DNA of 35,908 bases from Methyloglobulus sp. (GTDB lineage: Bacteria; Pseudomonadota; Gammaproteobacteria; Methylococcales; Methylomonadaceae): the NCBI GenBank assembly GCA_009695535.1, contig SHZQ01000005.1, forward strand, positions 1 to 35,908, given 5' to 3'. The notes under the pieces were generated by a model that saw only the letters and a list, made by a program, of their open reading frames with translations, did not search any database and was not told where the DNA came from. Shown here in pieces: positions 1 through 8,615 of the stretch. The position numbers and the translations under genes are program-made. Numbering within the stretch: position 1 is the stretch's first letter; every line of letters begins with the position of its first letter.

Positions 1-1131
1 GATAAGGGCTTAGCAGAGAGGAAAATAGAACGTGCCTTAAAATTACAGCCAGATTGGGGTAAGGCTTTGATTTTGCAAGCGCAAATGGCGTTTTACGCAG
101 AAGATTTCAATCGCGCAGAAAGCTTGTTGCGAAATGCCGCACTTAAGTACCCTGATAACCAAAAGTTTAAAAAAATGCTGGCGCAGGTGTTTATCAAGTC
201 AGCTAAATATAAAGAAGCTGGTGAGGTATATGAAACCTTAATTTCCAATGATTCCAAAGATTATGAAAGCCTGTTTTCTTTAGGTGTGGTGCATTTGCAA
301 GTAGACCGCGACAGCAAAGCAGAAGATATTTTCAAGCAATTGTTAGGGCAAGCTGAGTGGCGCAATCAAGCGAATTTTTATCTAGGTAAAATCGAGGAAA
401 AGCGTGGTAACACAGTAAATGCGCTGGCTTGGTTTGATAAAGTCACCGATGAGTCCTTCCAGTTTGAAGCGGCTGTAACGGGTATTTCTTTACTTGCTAA
501 GGACAAGCAGTACGATAAAGCGGAACAACGCTTGAAAGCGTTGTCGGGTAGATTTCCCAAACAAAAGCTGCGCATTGTGTTGATTCAGGCGGAATTGTAC
601 AGCCAGCAAAAGCAGCAAGAAAAAGCGTACAGCTATTTGACTGGGGAATTGAAAAATTATCCAGATCAAGAGGAATTTCTTTATTCCAGAGCGTTGATAG
701 CTGATCGTATGGGTAAGCTCGATGTCATGGAAGCCGATTTACAGAAAATATTGGCGAAGTCGCCCGATAATGCCGAGGCATTAAATGCCTTGGGTTACAG
801 TTGGGCAGATAAAACCACCCGTTATGCAGAAGCCGAAACCTACCTAATTCATGCCTTAAAGGTGAAGCCGGATGAGGCGGTGATTCTGGATAGTTATGGT
901 TGGCTAAAGTACAAAATGGGCAATTACCAAGTCGCACTTGACTATCTGCAAAAAGCGTACGGTAAGCAGCCCGAAAATGAGATTGCTGCCCATCTTGCCG
1001 AAGTGCTTTGGGTTTCAGGGAAGAGAGAGGAGGCTCAAAAACTCATTGTGGATGCCTTAGGTAACGCACCTGATGATCCTTATCTGCTTGGATTTAAAAA
1101 TAAATTCTTGAAATCGGATGCCAGTAAATAA
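1..1131 (+). CDS. TPR-repeat protein, 5' end truncated by window edge
   Basis: Frame 1 is open from base 1; the listed start at 67 is an internal TTG. Repeated TPR-like motifs (ALNALGYSWAD, AVILDSYGWLKYKMGNYQVALDYLQKAY). Lies directly upstream of lolB. Confidence 0.85.
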   Translation, partial: DKGLAERKIERALKLQPDWGKALILQAQMAFYAEDFNRAESLLRNAALKYPDNQKFKKMLAQVFIKSAKYKEAGEVYETLISNDSKDYESLFSLGVVHLQVDRDSKAEDIFKQLLGQAEWRNQANFYLGKIEEKRGNTVNALAWFDKVTDESFQFEAAVTGISLLAKDKQYDKAEQRLKALSGRFPKQKLRIVLIQAELYSQQKQQEKAYSYLTGELKNYPDQEEFLYSRALIADRMGKLDVMEADLQKILAKSPDNAEALNALGYSWADKTTRYAEAETYLIHALKVKPDEAVILDSYGWLKYKMGNYQVALDYLQKAYGKQPENEIAAHLAEVLWVSGKREEAQKLIVDALGNAPDDPYLLGFKNKFLKSDASK

Positions 1132-1726
1132 CGTGCTGCGCCAACTATCAAAACAGCTAGGCACAGCTTGTTTTGTGCTGTTGCTAACCGCTTGCGTTAG
1201 CGTATCTACCGTACCAAACGGACATTATTCTCAGGCGGCAAGAGCGCACTTATATGATATGCAGAAATGGCACCTGGAAGGGCGGGTAGCAATATCCTCG
1301 CCAAAAGATTCATGGTCAGCCAGTATAGAATGGAGTCATCTGCCTGATTCCGAAAAAATAAAACTGTCTGGACCGCTAGGTCAAGGTGCTGTGATTATTG
1401 AGCTGGCTGGAAATGTTGTCAAAATAGACCGTGGCGGTGGCAATGTGCAAACATCAAACCAGCCGGAGCAGTTTATCAATCAGCAATTAGGGTTGTTTGT
1501 GCCGTTGCAGTCGTTGCGTTTTTGGGCGGTGGGATTGCCAGAAGCAGAGCAAAAATTTCAGGAAACTGATGACGGTTTCGTGCAGAACGGCTGGTTGATC
1601 GCTTACAAAGAAATGCAGAGAATGGGTGCTGAAACCCTGCCACACAAAATGGCGGTTACGAATGACCGCGCGAAACTGAAACTGATTGTCGATCAATGGG
1701 ATTTGAATGGCAAAAATGCTAAGTAA
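1118..1726 (+). CDS. lolB: Outer-membrane lipoprotein LolB
   Basis: 202 aa, signal peptide with LLTAC lipobox, LEGRVAISSPKDSWSASIEW motif, next to ispE. Overlaps the TPR gene by 14 nt. Confidence 0.88.
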   Translation: MPVNNVLRQLSKQLGTACFVLLLTACVSVSTVPNGHYSQAARAHLYDMQKWHLEGRVAISSPKDSWSASIEWSHLPDSEKIKLSGPLGQGAVIIELAGNVVKIDRGGGNVQTSNQPEQFINQQLGLFVPLQSLRFWAVGLPEAEQKFQETDDGFVQNGWLIAYKEMQRMGAETLPHKMAVTNDRAKLKLIVDQWDLNGKNAK

Positions 1727-2594
1727 TCAGGCTGCATGGACAGAACGCTGGCCGGCACCTGCAAAAGTGAATTTGATGTTGCGTATAGTAGGTCAGCGGG
1801 AAGATGGTTACCACCTCCTGCAAACCGTGTTCCAGTTTGTGGGCTTATGCGATTGGTTGACTTTTCACCCAGTTGACAATGGCGAAGTACGTTTGCAAAA
1901 GACTATTCCTGGCGTAGCAGAAGCGGATGATTTGACGGTTCGCGCCGCCAAGTTGCTCAAGGCCGAGACCGGTTGCGAATTAGGTGTATGCATCGAGGTG
2001 GAAAAAAATTTACCTATGGGTGGCGGATTGGGTGGCGGTAGCTCTGATGCCGCAACCACGTTGGTGGTGTTGAATGCGCTTTGGGGCTTAAATCTGCCCA
2101 AAGAAAAATTGCTTGCTATGGGCTTAACGCTGGGCGCAGATGTTCCCGTGTTCATTTACGGACATTCATCCTGGGGCGAAGGGGTTGGGGAAAATCTGTA
2201 TAAAATTACCATTCCCGAACAATGGCTTGTAATCATAAAGCCAGATTGTCACGTGGAAACACGGGAAATTTTTTCCGCTAAAGATTTGACACGTAATAGT
2301 AAATCCATCACAATGATGGGCTTTATTGAGGGCGATCACCAAAACGACTGTCTTCAAGTGGTTTGTGAGCGTTACCCGCTGGTTAAAGAAGCATTGCAAG
2401 ACTTGTCGGCATTTTCAGAGGCAAGACTGACCGGAACGGGTGCCTGTGTATTTGCACAGTTTGATTCGTACGATGCCGCCGTCGATGCTTACCACAAGCT
2501 GAGCAGTAAGTGGGTTGCTTATTTGGCAAAAGGGGGCAATGAATCGCCTTTGTTTGCAAAGCTTAATGTTTATCATACTAATATCGTGAATTAA
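1707..2594 (+). CDS. ispE: 4-diphosphocytidyl-2-C-methyl-D-erythritol kinase
   Basis: PAPAKVNLMLRIVGQREDGYHLLQTVFQ and PMGGGLGGGSSDAATTL GHMP-kinase motifs. Overlaps lolB by 20 nt. Confidence 0.95.
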   Translation: MAKMLSNQAAWTERWPAPAKVNLMLRIVGQREDGYHLLQTVFQFVGLCDWLTFHPVDNGEVRLQKTIPGVAEADDLTVRAAKLLKAETGCELGVCIEVEKNLPMGGGLGGGSSDAATTLVVLNALWGLNLPKEKLLAMGLTLGADVPVFIYGHSSWGEGVGENLYKITIPEQWLVIIKPDCHVETREIFSAKDLTRNSKSITMMGFIEGDHQNDCLQVVCERYPLVKEALQDLSAFSEARLTGTGACVFAQFDSYDAAVDAYHKLSSKWVAYLAKGGNESPLFAKLNVYHTNIVN

Positions 2595-2669
2595 TGGGTC
2601 GTCGCCAAGCGGTAAGGCACGGGGTTTTGATCTCCGCATACCTAGGTTCGAATCCTAGCGACCCAGCCA
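2595..2669 (+). tRNA. tRNA-Gln (anticodon TTG)
   Basis: Acceptor TGGGTCG/CGACCCA, GGTTCGAATCC T-arm, anticodon loop TTTTGAT, encoded CCA. Confidence 0.95.
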
Positions 2670-2709
2670 CTATTTCCGCATGGACTAAGAAAGACTTAGG
2701 AGAGCTCGG

Positions 2710-3663
2710 ATGAACGACACCGCCATGATGGTGTTTTCGGGAAATGCTAACTTGGCTTTGTCCGAGGGTATAGTTAAAAAGCTTAACATGCGCCTAGGAA
2801 TGGCGACTGTTGGGCGTTTTAGTGATGGTGAAGTGGCTGTGGAAATTGAAGAAAACGTCCGTGGTAAGGATGTTTTTGTTATCCAGCCAACGTGTTCACC
2901 CACTAACGAAAATTTGATGGAGTTGCTGGTGATGATGGACGCACTTAAGCGTGCTTCTGCATCACGAATAACAGCAGTATTGCCTTATTACGGCTATGCT
3001 CGGCAAGATAGAAGGTCAAGATCGGCGCGAGTGCCGATTAGCGCCAAGTTAGTCGCCCAAATGATAGAGCAATCAGGTGCTAATCGGGTATTAACCGTTG
3101 ATTTACATGCTGACCAAATCCAGGGATTTTTTGATATTCCTGTTGATAACGTCTACGCATCACCGCTGTTATTGGGTGATGTATGGCGGCAGCAGTACAA
3201 GGATTTAATTGTAGTTTCGCCAGATGTCGGCGGAGTGGTAAGGGCCAGGGCGCTTGCTAAGCGACTGGATGATGCCGATCTTGCCATCATCGACAAGCGC
3301 AGACCCAAAGCCAATGTGTCTGAAATTATGCACATTATCGGCGATGTAGAAGGTCGCACCTGTGTGCTAGTTGATGACTTGGTTGATACAGCAGGCACTT
3401 TGTGTCATGCAGCTACCGCACTGAAAGCAAACGGTGCTATTAAAGTGGTTGCCTATTGCACTCATCCCGTGTTGTCGGGAAATGCAATGAAAAACATTAA
3501 CGGCTCGGTGCTGGATGAATTAGTGGTTACCGATACCATACCTTTAAGCGTAGAAGCTGCACAGTCTGAGAAAATCAGGCAGTTAAGCGTCGCTGAAATG
3601 TTGGCTGAGACGATTAGACGTATTGCCGTAGGTGAGTCAGTGAGTTCGCTTTACGTTGATTGA
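2710..3663 (+). CDS. prs: Ribose-phosphate pyrophosphokinase
   Basis: [56 protein letters not shown] and [14 protein letters not shown]-loop motifs. Confidence 0.97.
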   Translation: MNDTAMMVFSGNANLALSEGIVKKLNMRLGMATVGRFSDGEVAVEIEENVRGKDVFVIQPTCSPTNENLMELLVMMDALKRASASRITAVLPYYGYARQDRRSRSARVPISAKLVAQMIEQSGANRVLTVDLHADQIQGFFDIPVDNVYASPLLLGDVWRQQYKDLIVVSPDVGGVVRARALAKRLDDADLAIIDKRRPKANVSEIMHIIGDVEGRTCVLVDDLVDTAGTLCHAATALKANGAIKVVAYCTHPVLSGNAMKNINGSVLDELVVTDTIPLSVEAAQSEKIRQLSVAEMLAETIRRIAVGESVSSLYVD

Positions 3664-3731
3664 CTTTACGTCGATTTAAAGTTGTTGAGTTTAGAGTTTA
3701 TAGAGCGCTTGAGGCGCGAGGTTGAGTTGAA

Positions 3732-4355
3732 ATGTCAAATATATTTGAATTTGTCGCTGAAAGTCGTGGACAGTCAGGAACCACCGCAGCGCGAGGCGTA
3801 CGGCGTCAAGGTAAAGTGCCAGCAGTAATATACGGCGGTCATGCCGAGCCAAAAATGCTGGTGTTAAGCCATAACGAAGTGGTAAAGCACCTTGAGCATG
3901 AAGCGGTTTATTCGCATGTGTTGGACGTTACCGTTGATGGCAAAACCGAAAAAGCCATTTTAAAAGGCGTACAACGCAATCCTGCTAAATTCCAGATTTT
4001 GCATTTGGATTTTCAACGGGTCAGCATGAAAGAAGCCATTAAAGTGCATGTTCCGTTGCACTTCACCAATGAGAGTACCTCAGTAGGTGGTAAAAAAGGC
4101 GGCATAGCCACGCATTCGATGGTCGATGTCGAAGTAACTTGTTTGCCTTCTGCTTTACCAGAATACCTCGAGGTGGATTTGGCAAAACTGGACATTGGTG
4201 AAACCCTCCATCTGTCCGATATAGTTTTACCAAAAGGTGTCGAAATTGTGATATTGCATCAAGGTGCGGATCACGATTTGCCAGTCGCTTCGATGATGGC
4301 ATCAAAAGCCAGTAAAGAAGACGCTGTTGATGAAGCCGGTAAAGCTGCCGAGTAA
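3732..4355 (+). CDS. rplY: 50S ribosomal protein L25/CTC, two-domain form
   Basis: RGVRRQGKVPAVIYGG N-terminal domain plus CTC-like C-terminal domain; prs-rplY-pth order. Confidence 0.93.
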   Translation: MSNIFEFVAESRGQSGTTAARGVRRQGKVPAVIYGGHAEPKMLVLSHNEVVKHLEHEAVYSHVLDVTVDGKTEKAILKGVQRNPAKFQILHLDFQRVSMKEAIKVHVPLHFTNESTSVGGKKGGIATHSMVDVEVTCLPSALPEYLEVDLAKLDIGETLHLSDIVLPKGVEIVILHQGADHDLPVASMMASKASKEDAVDEAGKAAE

Positions 4356-4370
4356 TAAGATAGCTTACGC

Positions 4371-4937
4371 ATGATAAAGCTTATCGTTGGCTTGGGGAAT
4401 CCAGGTCAACAATACGAAAAAACCCGGCACAATGCCGGGTTTTTGTTTTTAGACAGTTTGGCGGTCGAGTACACTAATGTCTGGTCGAATAAACCTGCAT
4501 TTCAGGGTTTAATGGCTGAATGCACTATTGCTCGTGAAAAGGTTTTGTTACTTAAACCCCAAGCCTTCATGAACCGCAGTGGTCAGTCGGTTGGCAAAGT
4601 GGCGCTATATTACAAAATTACGCCGGAAGAAATCCTCGTTGTTCACGATGAACTGGATTTTGATGCAGGTGTTGTAAGGTTAAAGAAAGATGGCGGTCAC
4701 GCCGGACACAATGGCTTAAGAGACATTATCGCTCATCTAGGCGCAAAAGACTTCTACCGTTTACGTATTGGCATAGGTCGTCCGCCTGCAAGCGTGGTCG
4801 TTGCGGATTACGTATTATCAACACCGTCCAAGAATGATAATCAGCTTGTGTACTCAGCGATAGACTACGGTAAAAGTTTTATAGACCAGATAATTACGGG
4901 CGATATAGCCGCCGTGATGAGCGCGATGAATAGCTGA
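4371..4937 (+). CDS. pth: Peptidyl-tRNA hydrolase
   Basis: IVGLGNPGQQYEKTRHNAGFLFLD, HDELDFDAGVVRLKKDGGHAGHNGLRDI. Confidence 0.97.
   Translation: MIKLIVGLGNPGQQYEKTRHNAGFLFLDSLAVEYTNVWSNKPAFQGLMAECTIAREKVLLLKPQAFMNRSGQSVGKVALYYKITPEEILVVHDELDFDAGVVRLKKDGGHAGHNGLRDIIAHLGAKDFYRLRIGIGRPPASVVVADYVLSTPSKNDNQLVYSAIDYGKSFIDQIITGDIAAVMSAMNS
4418..4450 (+). terminator. Intrinsic-terminator-like hairpin inside the pth CDS
   Basis: AAAAACCCGGCA-CAA-TGCCGGGTTTTT: 12-bp perfect stem, 3-nt loop, then TTTTTGTTTTT. Confidence 0.6.
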
Positions 4938-5037
4938 AAAAGCTATTCTCTTGCCCTTTGAAGTTCTTATAGTCGAGATAAGCAATGCGGCTATTTTTGA
5001 AATAGCTACAAAACACCCAGCGGTGGAAAATCATCGG

Positions 5038-5072
5038 TTGACAGTTAGATGCTGATAAACCATAATGCCGCG
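5038..5072 (+). promoter_or_regulatory. Sigma70-type promoter for the tRNA-Tyr-Gly-Thr unit with a GC-rich discriminator
   Basis: TTGACA (5038-5043), 17-nt spacer, CATAAT (5061-5066), then GCCGCG. Confidence 0.75.
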
Positions 5073-5085
5073 TTTACAGAACATC

Positions 5086-5170
5086 GGAGAGGTTCCCGAG
5101 CGGCCAAAGGGATCAGACTGTAAATCTGCCGGCTCTGCCTTCGGAGGTTCGAATCCTCCCCTCTCCACCA
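5086..5170 (+). tRNA. tRNA-Tyr (anticodon GTA)
   Basis: GGAGAGG/CCTCTCC acceptor, long variable arm, CTGTAAATC anticodon loop, CCA. Confidence 0.96.
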
Positions 5171-5190
5171 TCTTTATCGCCAAAACATCT

Positions 5191-5264
5191 GCGGGTGTAG
5201 TTCAATGGTAGAACTCCAGCCTTCCAAGCTGATCACGTGGGTTCGATTCCCATCACCCGCTCCA
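5191..5264 (+). tRNA. tRNA-Gly (anticodon TCC)
   Basis: GCGGGTG/CACCCGC acceptor, CTTCCAA anticodon loop, CCA. Confidence 0.96.
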
Positions 5265-5272
5265 TACATAAG

Positions 5273-5348
<76 letters not shown>

Positions 5349-5371
5349 TTTGATGATGCAACGAAAACCAT

Positions 5372-5407
5372 AAAACCCGCATGTTGCAAAGCATAGCGGG
5401 TTTTTTA
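5372..5407 (+). terminator. Intrinsic terminator after tRNA-Thr
   Basis: AAAACCCGCATG...CATAGCGGGTTTTTT hairpin followed by a T-run. Confidence 0.8.
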
Positions 5408-5541
5408 TTGTCTTACCGCATTCGCTATTTATAAGGACTCAAAAGACCACAAAGAAACCTATCATTTACGAAAGCATGATTTATTCACAGTAGTAAAATT
5501 GGCTATGGAATACAATTTCGATTTGTCCGCTATATAAATTA

Positions 5542-5569
5542 TTGATTAATACTTTTTTTGGTATATAAT
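5542..5569 (+). promoter_or_regulatory. Sigma70-type promoter for tRNA-Trp-secE-nusG
   Basis: TTGATT (5542-5547), 16-nt spacer, TATAAT (5564-5569), 27 nt before tRNA-Trp. Confidence 0.65.
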
Positions 5570-5596
5570 CATGGGTTCTTTGGGTTTGTCTGAAAC

Positions 5597-5672
5597 AGGT
5601 CAGTAGTTCAATTGGTAGAATGGCGGTCTCCAAAACCGTTGGTTGGGGGTTCGAGACCCTCCTGGCCTGCCA
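5597..5672 (+). tRNA. tRNA-Trp (anticodon CCA)
   Basis: AGGTCAG/CTGGCCT acceptor, CTCCAAA anticodon loop, CCA; upstream of secE. Confidence 0.96.
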
Positions 5673-5724
5673 CTCAGACGATAACAAACACTTAATATTA
5701 TTACCTTTTCGTAAATAACATTAC

Positions 5725-6105
5725 ATGAATACTCAAGCGGAAGCACAGCAAACGCCGGTTTTTGATATAGTCAAGCAAGTTTTTTCGGTTCTTCTTGTGG
5801 TTGCAGGGATTGCTGCATTTTATTATTTCGCTGAAGTTTCCGTTTTATACCGTGTTATTGGTTTATTGGTTGTAGCATTAGTCGTTTTGGGCTTGATGTT
5901 TACCACGAATCTTGGTCGTAACACCTGGGGCTTTTTTCTGGAATCCAAGCAAGAAGTCAGAAAGGTCGTTTGGCCTACCCGCGAAGAAACCAGTCGCACC
6001 ACGCTGCTCGTGTTTGCTATGGTTTTCACTGTCGGTCTGATTTTGTGGGTGCTGGATATGGCCTTATTTAAGGCTGTGCAGCTCTTGACTGGGCAAGGTG
6101 GATAA
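5725..6105 (+). CDS. secE: Preprotein translocase subunit SecE
   Basis: 126 aa membrane protein with [18 protein letters not shown] motif, next to nusG. Confidence 0.95.
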   Translation: MNTQAEAQQTPVFDIVKQVFSVLLVVAGIAAFYYFAEVSVLYRVIGLLVVALVVLGLMFTTNLGRNTWGFFLESKQEVRKVVWPTREETSRTTLLVFAMVFTVGLILWVLDMALFKAVQLLTGQGG

Positions 6106-6109
6106 CGGT

Positions 6110-6643
6110 ATGGCACTACGTTGGTATGTTGTTCACGCGTATTCAAACTTTGAGGGCAAAGTTAAGCAAGCCTTGGAAGAAAGAATTACGCGTGAAGGAT
6201 TGGAGCAATTTTTTGGAAAAATCCTGATACCAACTGAAGAAGTTGTTGAAATGCGGCTGGGTCAGCAGCGCAAAAGTGACAGAAAGTTTTTTCCAGGCTA
6301 CGTGTTGGTGCAAATGGAATTGACTGATGAGACTTGGCATTTAGTAAAAGATGTCCCCAAAGTATTGGGGTTTATCGGTGGTACTTCAGATAGACCAGCG
6401 CCTATTTCTGAAAAAGAGGCAATGACTATTCTCAACAGAGTGGAAGAGGGTATCAATAAGCCTAGACCAAAGACTTTGTTTGAGTCGGGAGAAGTTGTTC
6501 GAGTTATTGATGGGCCATTCAAGGACTTTAATGGTGCTGTTGAAGAAGTGAATTACGAAAAAAATAAGCTAAAAATATCGGTACTCATTTTTGGCCGCTC
6601 AACCTCAGTTGAGTTGGCTTTCGGTCAGGTAGAAAAAATCTAA
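6110..6643 (+). CDS. nusG: Transcription termination/antitermination factor NusG
   Basis: [44 protein letters not shown]. The ATG at 6110 fits homologs better than the listed start at 6098. Confidence 0.96.
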   Translation: MALRWYVVHAYSNFEGKVKQALEERITREGLEQFFGKILIPTEEVVEMRLGQQRKSDRKFFPGYVLVQMELTDETWHLVKDVPKVLGFIGGTSDRPAPISEKEAMTILNRVEEGINKPRPKTLFESGEVVRVIDGPFKDFNGAVEEVNYEKNKLKISVLIFGRSTSVELAFGQVEKI

Positions 6644-6694
6644 GTTAAGCTGAAAATCACCGTTATCTGTGTTATTCGCACATAAATTTTGTTG

Positions 6695-6725
6695 AATCCC
6701 TGCCTTTTGTAAGGTCGGGATTTTT
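6695..6725 (+). terminator. Intrinsic terminator between nusG and rplK
   Basis: AATCCCTGCCTT-TTGT-AAGGTCGGGATTTTT hairpin with T-run. Confidence 0.75.
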
Positions 6726-6732
6726 GTGTCTA

Positions 6733-6760
6733 AGGGGAGCTGAAATGCGCTTGTACCCAC
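6733..6760 (+). promoter_or_regulatory. Candidate L1-binding element in the rplK leader
   Basis: AGGGGAGCTGAAATGCGCTTGTACCCAC folds as GGG/AGC...GC-CT/CCC with asymmetric CTTG/GTA, resembling the 23S rRNA L1 site. Placed just before rplK as expected for L1 autoregulation. Confidence 0.35.
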
Positions 6761-6773
6761 ATCGGAGAGAAAA

Positions 6774-7205
6774 ATGGCAAAAAAAATAACTGCATACATC
6801 AAGTTGCAGGTCAAAGCAGGTGAAGCAAATCCAAGTCCGCCAGTAGGTCCTGCACTTGGTCAGCGCGGCGTAAACATCATGGAATTCTGTAAAGCGTTTA
6901 ACGCAAAGACTTCAGATGTCGAAAAAGGGTTGCCTTTGCCGGTAGTTATCACTGTGTACAGTGATCGTAGCTTCACCTTTATTACCAAAACACCACCAGC
7001 AACAATTCTCCTCAAAAAGGCACTGGGTCTGAAAAGTGGTAGTAGCAATCCAAACACCAAAAAAGTAGGGACTGTAACGGTCGCGCAGTTAGAAGAAATT
7101 GCGAAAACCAAAATGGAAGACCTGAATGCCGCAACTTTGGAAGCGGCCGTTAAAACGATAGCTGGCAGTGCGCGTAGCATGGGCCTGAATGTGGAGGGCT
7201 TATAA
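6774..7205 (+). CDS. rplK: 50S ribosomal protein L11
   Basis: [38 protein letters not shown]. Confidence 0.98.
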   Translation: MAKKITAYIKLQVKAGEANPSPPVGPALGQRGVNIMEFCKAFNAKTSDVEKGLPLPVVITVYSDRSFTFITKTPPATILLKKALGLKSGSSNPNTKKVGTVTVAQLEEIAKTKMEDLNAATLEAAVKTIAGSARSMGLNVEGL

Positions 7206-7900
7206 TGGCTAAGTTGACCAAAAAAGCGAAGATAATTAAGGCAAAAGTCGATAAGACCAAGCAATACTCAATTACCGAGGCGGTTCAGTTATTGAAAGAA
7301 CTCAGTACAGCGAAATTTGGCGAAGCGATTGATGTCAGCGTCAATTTAGGTGTTGATCCTCGCAAATCCGACCAAAACGTTCGTGGCGCAACCATATTGC
7401 CTAACGGAACTGGCAAAACCGTCAGGGTGGCAGTTTTCACCCAAGGTGCAAATGCTGAAGCCGCTAAAGCTGCTGGTGCCGATATAGTCGGTATGGATGA
7501 TTTAGGCGACTTAGTCAAAAAAGGCGAAATGAATTTTGACGTAGTTATTGCTTCTCCAGATGCGATGCGGGTTGTTGGTCAATTAGGCCAGATATTGGGT
7601 CCAAGAGGACTAATGCCTAATCCAAAAGTAGGTACAGTGACGACTGATGTTGCCACTGCGGTAAAAAATGCCAAGTCCGGTCAGGTACGTTATCGCACCG
7701 ATAAAGGTGGTATTATTCACTGTACGCTCGGTAAAGTTAGTTTTGATGCGGCATCTATTCAAGGCAACCTGGAAGCGTTGCTTACAGACTTGAAAAAGGC
7801 TAAACCAACCGCTGCAAAAGGCATTTACATCAAAAAAATTACGCTTTCTTCAACAATGGGTCCAGGGCTTTGGTTGGATCCTAGCAGTATCACCAGTTAA
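7205..7900 (+). CDS. rplA: 50S ribosomal protein L1
   Basis: [18 protein letters not shown]-type motif ([21 protein letters not shown]). TAATG overlap with rplK. Confidence 0.98.
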   Translation: MAKLTKKAKIIKAKVDKTKQYSITEAVQLLKELSTAKFGEAIDVSVNLGVDPRKSDQNVRGATILPNGTGKTVRVAVFTQGANAEAAKAAGADIVGMDDLGDLVKKGEMNFDVVIASPDAMRVVGQLGQILGPRGLMPNPKVGTVTTDVATAVKNAKSGQVRYRTDKGGIIHCTLGKVSFDAASIQGNLEALLTDLKKAKPTAAKGIYIKKITLSSTMGPGLWLDPSSITS

Positions 7901-7905
7901 GAAAA

Positions 7906-8070
7906 GAACTTTGGGTTGTCGGTAATCGACAACCGTCAAAGACCGCAGGAGTTGAAAAACTTAATATTTCCTGCGTAGACGGAAACCTGAACCTGATATA
8001 GGGAATGGAACCGTAGGGGTATCCATCTGGATATGTTTAAGACACTGAGGTGTCAGATAATAATGGGGGT
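7906..8070 (+). ncRNA. Ribosomal protein L10 leader (L10-L12 autoregulatory mRNA element)
   Basis: 175-nt gap between rplA and rplJ with GGTTGTCG-GTAAT-CGACAACC hairpin, CGCAGGA...TCCTGCG stem and GACAC-TGAG-GTGTC hairpin, at the known L10-leader position. Confidence 0.8.
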
Positions 8071-8075
8071 CACCT

Positions 8076-8570
8076 GTGGCATTAAATTTAGAGGGTAAAA
8101 AAGCGGTAGTGGAAGAAGTTTCCAAATACGCCGCCAAAGCCCACTCTGCCGTGGCAGCAGAATACCGTGGTTTGACAGTTTCGGAATTTACAGAACTCCG
8201 TAAAACCGCCAGGGAAACCGGTGTTTATGTGCGTGTAGTAAAAAACACGCTGGCAAAAAGAGCGGTAGCAGGAACCGAGTTTGAGTGTATGGGAGATGCG
8301 CTAGTAGGTCCGCTACTGATTGCATTTTCTATGGAAGATCCAGGTTCTGCGGCACGTTTGATTAGCAATTTTTCAAAAGGTCATGACAAGCTAGTCACTA
8401 AAATAGTGGCGATTGGCGGGCAGTCTTATGGTGCGTCTGAGTTGGCACGTTTAGCGCGTCTACCAACGCGTGATCAAGGCATTAGCATGTTGATGTCAGT
8501 TATGAAAGCACCCGTTGAGAAGTTGGCTCGTACTCTGGCTGCAGTCAGAGATGAAAAACAAGCCGCGTAA
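8076..8570 (+). CDS. rplJ: 50S ribosomal protein L10 (GTG start)
   Basis: AAEYRGLTVSEFTELRKTARETGVYVRVVKNTLAKRA. Confidence 0.97.
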   Translation: MALNLEGKKAVVEEVSKYAAKAHSAVAAEYRGLTVSEFTELRKTARETGVYVRVVKNTLAKRAVAGTEFECMGDALVGPLLIAFSMEDPGSAARLISNFSKGHDKLVTKIVAIGGQSYGASELARLARLPTRDQGISMLMSVMKAPVEKLARTLAAVRDEKQAA

Positions 8571-8615
8571 ACTTTACTAAACCAGTTAAATATTTAAGAA
8601 TTCAGAGGAAATACA

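Noticed and set aside
5481-5687. 68-aa minus-strand ORF (MLSSEWQARRVSNPQPTVLETAILPIELLT...)
   Set aside because: It is antisense to tRNA-Trp; such ORFs are a common annotation artefact.
6860-7264. 134-aa minus-strand ORF over rplK
   Set aside because: Antisense to rplK and the rplA start; no independent support.
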